Shown here piece after piece: positions 35,278 through 39,905 of a DNA stretch of 39,905 bases. This stretch comes from Candidatus Microbacterium stercoravium (GTDB taxonomy: Bacteria; Actinomycetota; Actinomycetes; Actinomycetales; Microbacteriaceae), in assembly GCA_019117025.1 (NCBI GenBank), contig DXAM01000140.1, forward strand, positions 113,092 to 152,996, read 5' to 3'. Made by a program: the position numbers and the translations under genes. The notes below the pieces were generated by a model that did no database searches, was not told the DNA's origin, and was given only the letters and a program-made list of their open reading frames with translations. The first letter of the stretch is position 1; each line of letters starts with the position of its first letter.

Positions 35278-35540
35278 AACCGCGTGTGCGTGCCCCACAC
35301 CTCGGGGAGGCTCGCGGCGTTCGACTGCCGCCACAGCGCGTGGCGGCGGCTCAGCTCGTTCTGATCATCGAGATAGTCGCTCACGCTCGCGCGTTCGATG
35401 CGCCACGCCTCGGGCGCGCCGAGCCGCGCGCCGCGCAGACGCCCCTCGTGGACGAGGGCCACGACCTCGTCGGGCGTGATCGACAGCAGCTCCGCCACCT
35501 GGGCGGGGGTGAAGAACTGCTCGCCGGGATCCGTGGACAT
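35274..35540 (-). CDS. Small helix-turn-helix DNA-binding protein (excisionase/MerR-like)
   Basis: An 88-aa protein. FFTPAQVAELLSITPDEVVA (9-28) is the MerR/excisionase-type helix-turn-helix, followed by the wing LRGARLGAPEAWRIERASVS and a C-terminal helix. It resembles the chromosomal BldC-like or Xis-type small regulators of Actinobacteria more than phage excisionases, since no integrase is nearby. Targets unknown. The ATG at 35540 is preferred because CATAAT ends 6 nt before it; the longer frame to 35636 crosses that promoter. Confidence 0.85.
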   Translation of the reverse strand: MSTDPGEQFFTPAQVAELLSITPDEVVALVHEGRLRGARLGAPEAWRIERASVSDYLDDQNELSRRHALWRQSNAASLPEVWGTHTRF

Positions 35541-35546
35541 GCTTCC

Positions 35547-35552
35547 ATTATG
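35547..35552 (-). promoter_or_regulatory. -10 element of leaderless HTH-gene promoter
   Basis: The minus strand reads CATAAT, five of six matches to TATAAT, ending 6 nt before the ATG at 35540. Confidence 0.45.
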
Positions 35553-35580
35553 GTCCGGCGGCGACGGGGCGAGGGCGCCC

Positions 35581-35589
35581 TGTGGATAA
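35581..35589 (-). promoter_or_regulatory. Perfect DnaA box
   Basis: The plus strand reads TGTGGATAA, the exact complement of the DnaA box TTATCCACA. It lies in the 89-bp gap between the HTH gene and the SAF-domain gene, 41 nt upstream of the latter's start. I saw no further exact copy nearby, so it is not a replication origin. Confidence 0.4.
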
Positions 35590-35629
35590 CTTTCGAGGCG
35601 ATCGACGATTCTCTGCCACCATCTCGTGC

Positions 35630-36319
35630 ATGGCACCTTCAGCGCGCATCGCCCGTTCGGGCGGCCGATCGTGGCTCGACGTCCGCTTCCTCATCGGGGC
35701 GATCCTGATCGCGGGGTCGATCGCCGGCGTGTGGACCGTCGTCAGCGCCGCCCGCGAGACGACCCCGGTCCTCGCCGCGGCGCACGCCCTCGTGCCGGGG
35801 CAGGCCCTCACCGCATCGGACGTCGTCGAGATCGACGCGCATCTGGGGGCCGCGGAGGGCGGCTACCTCGTGCCCGACGATCTCGACGACGGCCTGGTGT
35901 CGACGCGCGTCGTCGCCGAGGGGGAGATGGTGCCGGCCTCGGCCATCGCAGAAGCAGACGAGGCGTCGCAGACCACCGTGGTCGTGCGCAGCGCGCTCGG
36001 CGTGCCGACCGGCATCACCCCGGGAGCGCAGGTCGAGCTGTGGGCGGCGCCGATCGTCGGCCCGCAGGAGTTCGGCGAGCCCCTCGTGATCGCACCCGCC
36101 GCGATCGTCGCGGGCGTCAGGGAGGACGAGGGCGTCGTCACGGGAACCGGAGCGACGCTCGAACTGACCGTCCCGCGCGATGACGTCGCAGATGTGCTGC
36201 AGCACGTCGCGGCGGGGTCCGCGCTGTCGGCGGTGCTCGCGCCCGTGCCGCGCGAGGCTTCCGAGGCGCCCGAGACGCCCGAGCCGACGAGCGCGGCCCG
36301 CGCCGAGTCGGAGGAATGA
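35630..36319 (+). CDS. SAF-domain (CpaB/FlgA-like) membrane-anchored protein
   Basis: A 229-aa protein with a single N-terminal membrane helix (about 17-41, FLIGAILIAGSIAGVWTVVS) and an outward SAF domain (about 44-105): PVLAAAHALVPGQALTASDV followed by STRVVAEGEMVPASAIA. A beta-rich region (to about 205) and an acidic Pro/Glu tail follow. This is the layout of CpaB, the Flp/Tad pilus assembly protein, but no other Tad genes except a CpaE-like ATPase are nearby. The start is uncertain: the ATG at 35630 lacks a clear ribosome binding site, and a GTG at 35582 would add 16 residues. The stop overlaps the next start by ATGA. Confidence 0.82.
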   Translation: MAPSARIARSGGRSWLDVRFLIGAILIAGSIAGVWTVVSAARETTPVLAAAHALVPGQALTASDVVEIDAHLGAAEGGYLVPDDLDDGLVSTRVVAEGEMVPASAIAEADEASQTTVVVRSALGVPTGITPGAQVELWAAPIVGPQEFGEPLVIAPAAIVAGVREDEGVVTGTGATLELTVPRDDVADVLQHVAAGSALSAVLAPVPREASEAPETPEPTSAARAESEE

Positions 36320-37500
36320 TGGCGGCGATGGTGGCGGCCGACGAGCCGCACGGCGCTCGCATCGCGGCCGCGCTCGCGGATGCGGGCGTCGAGGTCGTCG
36401 CCCTCGTGCGCTCAGCCGACCTCCTGGCCGCGGTGAGCGACGCGTCGTCGTCGGTCTGGCAGGCGCTGCGCGAGTCCGACTCCGTCGTGCTGCATGCCAC
36501 GCGAGCGGTCGTGGTCCCCGAGGTCATCGCGATGTGCGATCGCAGTGGGGCGAGGATCATTGCGCTCGCCGACCGCGCCGCCGAACGCCGCTCCGTCGCG
36601 GCGTTCGGCCTCCCCGCCGCGCTCGGCCTCGATTGCGGCCCCGAGGATCTCCTCGCCGCGATCGAGTCATACGCGCTGGGCGCCGGGGCCGAGACGACCG
36701 AGCGCACCCGCGGATCCGTCACCGTCGTGTGGGGACCGCACGGTGCCCCGGGCCGCACGACGGTCGCGCTCGCGCTCGCGGCATCGCTGGCGGCCCGCGG
36801 CTCGCGCGCGGCGCTCATCGACGCCGACACGCACGCACCGTCGATCGCCCAGCGCCTCGACCTGCCCGAAGAGGCCCCGGGCTTTCCCGCGGCGTGCCGG
36901 CAGACGGATTACGGCGTGCTCGACGGGCCGGAGCTGACCCGTCTGAGCGTTCCGGTCGACATCGGTGATCACACGATCGAGGTGCTCACCGGCATCAACC
37001 GCCCCACGCGATGGCCCGAGCTGTCGGCCGGGCGGGTCGCCGAGGCGCTCGACGTGGCCCGCGACTGGTCCGACCATGTCATCGTGGATGTCGGCGCGCC
37101 GCTCGAGACCGACGAAGAGATCGTGAGCGACATCGATGCGCCCCGGCGCAACCAGGCGGCTCTCGCCGCCCTCGCGGCGGCCGACACCGTCCTCGCCGTC
37201 GCCGCCGCGGATCCGGTCGGCATCGCGCGGATGGTGCGCGGGCTCGCGCGCCTCGACGAGGTCTCGCCCGCTTCGCCCCGGCACGTGCTCGTGAACCGCA
37301 TGCGCCGGGCGCCGTTCGGCATCGATGCGCGCCGGCAGGTCGGACGGGCGTTCGAGCAGTACGCGGCGGGGGAGCAGGTCTGGTTCCTCCCGGACGATCC
37401 GCGCGCGGCCGACGAGGCGCTGCGGGGCGCGGCGCCGATCCTTTCGCGCCGGCGGGCCGGTTTCGCGCCGGCATTGGGCGCGCTCGCCGCTACGCTGTGA
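36316..37500 (+). CDS. CpaE/MinD-like P-loop protein with altered Walker A
   Basis: A 394-aa protein. The N-terminal third (about 1-125) resembles the receiver-like domain of CpaE (IAAALADAGVEVVALVRSAD). The C-terminal two-thirds is a SIMIBI ATPase domain starting SVTVVWGPHGAPGRTT (134-149), with AALIDADTHAPS as switch region A' and HVIVDVGAP as Walker B. In ParA/MinD proteins the loop reads KGGxGKT; here both lysines are replaced (His142 and Arg147). CpaE positions the Flp pilus apparatus at the membrane. Translation is coupled to the SAF gene (ATGA). The last codons contain the -10 element of pdtaS. Confidence 0.83.
   Translation: MMAAMVAADEPHGARIAAALADAGVEVVALVRSADLLAAVSDASSSVWQALRESDSVVLHATRAVVVPEVIAMCDRSGARIIALADRAAERRSVAAFGLPAALGLDCGPEDLLAAIESYALGAGAETTERTRGSVTVVWGPHGAPGRTTVALALAASLAARGSRAALIDADTHAPSIAQRLDLPEEAPGFPAACRQTDYGVLDGPELTRLSVPVDIGDHTIEVLTGINRPTRWPELSAGRVAEALDVARDWSDHVIVDVGAPLETDEEIVSDIDAPRRNQAALAALAAADTVLAVAAADPVGIARMVRGLARLDEVSPASPRHVLVNRMRRAPFGIDARRQVGRAFEQYAAGEQVWFLPDDPRAADEALRGAAPILSRRRAGFAPALGALAATL
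37491..37496 (+). promoter_or_regulatory. -10 element of leaderless pdtaS promoter inside the preceding gene
   Basis: TACGCT occupies the last sense codons of the CpaE-like gene, ending 7 nt before the GTG start of pdtaS at 37504. The intervening nucleotides include the TGA stop of the upstream gene. Confidence 0.5.
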
Positions 37501-37503
37501 AGG

Positions 37504-39006
37504 GTGTCGACTCTCAGCGATCTCCTCAATGCCCAGAACCAACTGAGCGAAACCGATATCCAATGGATCCATCGCGTTCACGGCGACGGTCAGCTGCTCG
37601 CCGACCTCGCCTCGGCCGACATCGTGATCTGGGGGCGCACATCCGACGAGTCGTTCCGCGCCGTCGGCCACGTGCGGCCCTCGGGTGCGGCGACGCTGTT
37701 CTACCGCGACATCGTCGGCGACAAGGTGCGTCCGCAGTGGCAGAGCCAGGTGCGCCAGGCGTTCGCGAGCGGCGAGATCGTCGACTCCTCGAGCCCTGAG
37801 TGGTTCGAGGAGACGCCCACGCGGGTGAAGGCGGTGCCGATCGTGCGCCGCACGGAGGGCGAAGGGACGACCGTGCTGGGCGTCATGACGCGCCACACGA
37901 ACCTCAGCGAGGTGCGGGCGCCCTCGCGGCAGCAGCTCACCTTCGACGAATGCGCGAACGCGATCTTCGGCATGATCGCGACCGGCGACTATCCCGACGA
38001 GGCCTCGCCGATGGGTCCCCGTCGCGGGGCGCCGCGCGCGGCCGATGGCCTGATCCGCCTCGACGTCGACGGCGTCGTGACGTTCGCCAGCCCGAACGGG
38101 CTGAGCGCATTCAACCGCATCGGGTTCGTCGATGAGCTGGAGGGCGAGACGCTCTCCGACGTCGCGCGCCAGATCATGCCGCCCCAGCGCGATGCCTCGG
38201 CCGACGAGGCCTCCCTTCCTGTCCTGCTCACGGGGCGCACGCCGTGGCGCGCCGACATCGAGGCCCGCGGGGTCACCGTGGCGCTGCGCATCATCCCCCT
38301 GCGGCGCGACGGCAAGCGGATCGGCGCGGTCGTGCTCTGCCGCGATGTCAGCGAGCTGCGCAACCAGGAGCAGGAGCTGCTGACGAAGGACGCGACGATC
38401 CGCGAGATCCACCACCGCGTCAAGAACAACCTGCAGACGGTCGCGTCACTGCTGCGCATCCAGGCGCGCCGCACCTCGAGCGAGGAGGCGCGGGAGTCGC
38501 TGCTGCAGGCGATGCAGCGCGTGGCCGCGATCGCGGTCGTGCACGACACCCTGTCGGAGGGGCTCAGCCAGAAGGCCGATTTCGACGAGGTGTTCTCGCG
38601 CGTGCTGCGGCTCGTCGCCGAGGTCGCCGCGGCGCAGAACACGGTGGCGCACACGCGCAAGACGGGCACCTTCGGCACGCTGCCGAGCGAATACGCGAAC
38701 CCGCTCGCGCTCGCCCTCACAGAGGTCGTCACCAACGCCGTCGAGCACGGGCTCGCGGGGCGAGAGGGCCACGTCGAGATCGTGGCCGATCGCGACGACG
38801 AGCAGCTGCGCGTGCGCGTGCGCGACAGCGGCAGCGGCCTGCCCGAGGGCAAGGTCGGGCGGGGCCTCGGCACGCAGATCGTGCGCACGCTCGTCGAGGG
38901 CGAGCTGAGCGGATCGATCGAATGGCGCACGATCGGCGAGGCCGACAGCGAGTTCCACGGCGGCACCGAGGTCGCGATCGACATCCCGCTGCGCTGGGCC
39001 CGGTGA
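37504..39006 (+). CDS. pdtaS: Sensor histidine kinase PdtaS
   Basis: A 500-aa soluble sensor kinase. A GAF domain (about 1-150), a PAS-like domain (about 180-285), and a HisKA_2-type kinase follow. The phospho-acceptor histidine pair is His303-His304 in REIHHRVKNNLQTVASLL, matching His303 of the M. tuberculosis enzyme. The ATPase domain has LTEVVTNAVEHG (N-box), VRDSGSGLPEG and GRGLGTQIV. PdtaS phosphorylates the antiterminator PdtaR, which binds RNA with an ANTAR domain; pdtaR is not in the window. In M. tuberculosis the system reads c-di-GMP, copper and nitric oxide signals. whiB1 lies convergent just downstream, as in mycobacteria (Rv3220c/Rv3219). Confidence 0.95.
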   Translation: MSTLSDLLNAQNQLSETDIQWIHRVHGDGQLLADLASADIVIWGRTSDESFRAVGHVRPSGAATLFYRDIVGDKVRPQWQSQVRQAFASGEIVDSSSPEWFEETPTRVKAVPIVRRTEGEGTTVLGVMTRHTNLSEVRAPSRQQLTFDECANAIFGMIATGDYPDEASPMGPRRGAPRAADGLIRLDVDGVVTFASPNGLSAFNRIGFVDELEGETLSDVARQIMPPQRDASADEASLPVLLTGRTPWRADIEARGVTVALRIIPLRRDGKRIGAVVLCRDVSELRNQEQELLTKDATIREIHHRVKNNLQTVASLLRIQARRTSSEEARESLLQAMQRVAAIAVVHDTLSEGLSQKADFDEVFSRVLRLVAEVAAAQNTVAHTRKTGTFGTLPSEYANPLALALTEVVTNAVEHGLAGREGHVEIVADRDDEQLRVRVRDSGSGLPEGKVGRGLGTQIVRTLVEGELSGSIEWRTIGEADSEFHGGTEVAIDIPLRWAR

Positions 39007-39012
39007 CGCAGA

Positions 39013-39046
39013 AGGAGGTGCGCTGCCGGCCGGCAGCGCACCTCCT
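39013..39046. terminator. Perfect 34-bp palindrome between pdtaS and whiB1
   Basis: Two 17-nt arms, 39013-39029 and 39030-39046, are exact complements with no unpaired centre. It lies 6 nt after the pdtaS stop and 11 nt beyond the whiB1 stop, so it should stop transcription from both sides. As RNA the innermost pairs would open into a small loop. Confidence 0.75.
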
Positions 39047-39057
39047 CCGTCGCGGAA

Positions 39058-39306
39058 TCAGCCGGCGCGGCGCGCGCGGGCGGCGCGGCGCTTCAGTGCA
39101 CGGCGCTCGTCTTCGCTCAGTCCGCCCCAGACGCCCGAGTCCTGACCGGTCTCGAGCGCGTACTGCAGGCACACCTCGGTCACGGTGCATCGGGCGCAGA
39201 CAGATTTGGCCTTCTCGATCTGGTCGACGGCCGGTCCGGTGTTGCCGACGGGGAAGAACAACTCGGGGTCGACCGTCAGGCACGCGGCCTTATCACGCCA
39301 ATCCAT
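39058..39306 (-). CDS. whiB1: WhiB1 iron-sulfur transcription factor
   Basis: An 82-aa Wbl protein. The 4Fe-4S ligands are Cys9, Cys37, Cys40 and Cys46, the GVWGG turn is at 58-62, and the basic tail follows (RRALKRRAARARRAG). The N-terminus MDWRDKAAC and the PELFFPVGNTGPA segment match WhiB1. In mycobacteria WhiB1 is essential, binds the primary sigma factor, and its cluster reacts with nitric oxide. I chose the ATG at 39306 because AAGGAG lies 8 nt upstream; a longer open frame upstream has no family match. Position next to pdtaS is conserved. Confidence 0.95.
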   Translation of the reverse strand: MDWRDKAACLTVDPELFFPVGNTGPAVDQIEKAKSVCARCTVTEVCLQYALETGQDSGVWGGLSEDERRALKRRAARARRAG

Positions 39307-39366
39307 GCGGAATGCTCCTTGCGAGGTGGTGGGGTTGAAGGTGACAGCGCCGCTCGGTGTGTGAAC

Positions 39367-39372
39367 TACGCT
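39367..39372 (+). promoter_or_regulatory. -10-like hexamer ahead of the last membrane-protein gene
   Basis: TACGCT ends 6 nt before an ATG at 39379 that is in frame with the ATG at 39526. It has the same form as the leaderless promoters elsewhere in the window. It would give either a leaderless longer protein or a 147-nt leader. Confidence 0.35.
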
Positions 39373-39433
39373 GGATGTATGACGGGGCGATCGCCCCGCA
39401 CCCCACCACGCTGTGGGAAACACACCGTTAACA

Positions 39434-39462
39434 ATTGTCGTACAGGCGGTTGTCTTGATCAA
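39434..39462 (-). promoter_or_regulatory. Candidate whiB1 promoter
   Basis: On the minus strand TTGATC (39462-39457), a 17-bp spacer and GACAAT (39439-39434). The transcription start would lie near 39427, giving a leader of about 120 nt. TTGATCAA is itself palindromic. Confidence 0.45.
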
Positions 39463-39525
39463 GGGTTTTGGCAAAAATCCAGGATTTCCGTGCTGAACGG
39501 GGCCGAAACCGCCGAGGAGGAGCGC

Positions 39526-39905
39526 ATGTCGTCCGATTCGATCGACCGCACTCCTGTCGTTCGGGCCGCCGCCGTGCTGCTCGCGCTCGAGGCGCTCGGT
39601 GTGCTCGTACTGGCCGGATGGCAGATCGTCGAGCTGGTCACGAGCGAGCCCGCGTCGATCGCGACCTCGATCGCCCTGATCGTCATGACGCTCGTCGGCG
39701 CGGCCGCGGTCTTCGCCTTCGCCGGCGGAGTCTGGCAGGCCAGGTCGTGGGGGCGCTCCGGCGGGATCGTGGCGCAGGTGCTGATCTTCGCCGTCGCGCT
39801 CGGATCGGTGCAGGGCGGCGCGGGGCATTGGGGCATCGCCGCGACGCTCGCGGTTCCCGCCGTCGTCACGTTCGTCATGCTCATCCTCGCCGCGCGATCG
39901 GCGGG
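39526..39905 (+). CDS. Small integral membrane protein (partial; continues past the window)
   Basis: An open frame of 126 codons runs to the window end. After a short polar start (SSDSIDRTPVVR) it has four hydrophobic segments (about 13-34, 41-64, 77-92 and 97-122), so it is a polytopic membrane protein. I recognize no named family. Genes for small membrane proteins beside whiB1 are usual in Actinobacteria (compare Rv3217c). I chose the ATG at 39526 because GAGGAGG lies 4 nt upstream. A GTG at 39490 and an ATG at 39379 are in frame and cannot be excluded. It is divergent from whiB1 across 219 bp that hold the promoters of both genes. Confidence 0.75.
   Translation, partial: MSSDSIDRTPVVRAAAVLLALEALGVLVLAGWQIVELVTSEPASIATSIALIVMTLVGAAAVFAFAGGVWQARSWGRSGGIVAQVLIFAVALGSVQGGAGHWGIAATLAVPAVVTFVMLILAARSA

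Noticed and set aside
35274..35540. Phage excisionase as a sign of a prophage
   Set aside because: The HTH fold is excisionase-like, but there is no integrase, attachment repeat or phage gene. It sits among conserved chromosomal genes.
35581..35589. Chromosomal replication origin
   Set aside because: Only a single DnaA box was seen, with no AT-rich unwinding region and no dnaA or dnaN genes.
39411..39423. CRP-like site TGTG-n5-CACA upstream of whiB1
   Set aside because: Mycobacterial whiB1 is CRP-controlled, but the consensus is TGTGA-n6-TCACA. The spacing and outer bases here do not fit well enough to report as a feature.
39375..39431. Short upstream frame (ATG at 39375, 18 codons) as a regulatory uORF
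   Set aside because: It begins only 2 nt after the TACGCT hexamer, before the likely transcription start, and has no ribosome binding site.

Overview
The window is high-GC DNA from an actinobacterium, most likely a Microbacteriaceae member close to Microbacterium. This is inferred from gene families and order: DUF3499 beside a zincin metallopeptidase, mtrA-mtrB-lpqB, a long ribosome-hibernation factor, SecA near an Rv3235-like protein, and PdtaS beside WhiB1. I see no rRNA, tRNA, CRISPR array, insertion sequence or prophage. Coding density is very high. The longest gene-free stretches are about 219 bp (39307-39525), 215 bp (29839-30053), 181 bp (2898-3078) and 156 bp (4393-4548).

Layout. 1-2473: a metallopeptidase cut by the window edge, DUF3499, an RDD membrane protein and a SpoIIM-like membrane protein. 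2478-5906: a Fur-family repressor, an MHS-type MFS symporter with a promoter flanked by two LacI-type sites, an ABC ATPase lacking its Walker A half, and a histidine phosphatase. 5917-11517 (minus): a tightly overlapping operon of a membrane protein with a Pro/Gln/Tyr repeat tail, DUF4129, DUF4350, MoxR and DUF58. 11600-15700: mtrA-mtrB-lpqB, followed by ComF (15780) and HPF (16549). 17208-22095 (minus): a complete dipeptide/nickel-type ABC importer. 22127-25503 (minus): DUF1684, an orphan coiled-coil protein and a uracil/xanthine permease. 25554-29838 (minus): an FtsX-type ABC exporter with its PadR repressor. 30054-34070: secA and an alanine/aspartate-type aminotransferase. 34077-37500: Rv3235-like protein, an unknown 214-aa protein, a small HTH protein, a SAF-domain (CpaB-like) protein and a CpaE/MinD-like ATPase. 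37504-39306: PdtaS and WhiB1. From 39526: a membrane protein cut by the window end.

The genes are mainly cell-envelope and signalling functions. MtrAB-LpqB senses and controls envelope and division. MoxR/DUF58/DUF4129/DUF4350/RDD/SpoIIM form a conserved, poorly understood membrane module. SecA drives secretion. HPF, PdtaS and WhiB1 act in stress and quiescence control.

The most striking feature at DNA level is a recurrent leaderless-promoter signature. At eleven starts a -10-like hexamer (TAGGCT, TACGCT, TAGAAT and similar) ends exactly 6 or 7 nt before the start codon. Other points of note are a three-fold 15-bp operator array at padR, overlapping divergent leaderless promoters at 327-336, two convergent gene pairs whose stop codons interlock in CTAG, and a SAF/CpaE-like pair without any other Tad pilus genes and with both P-loop lysines replaced.
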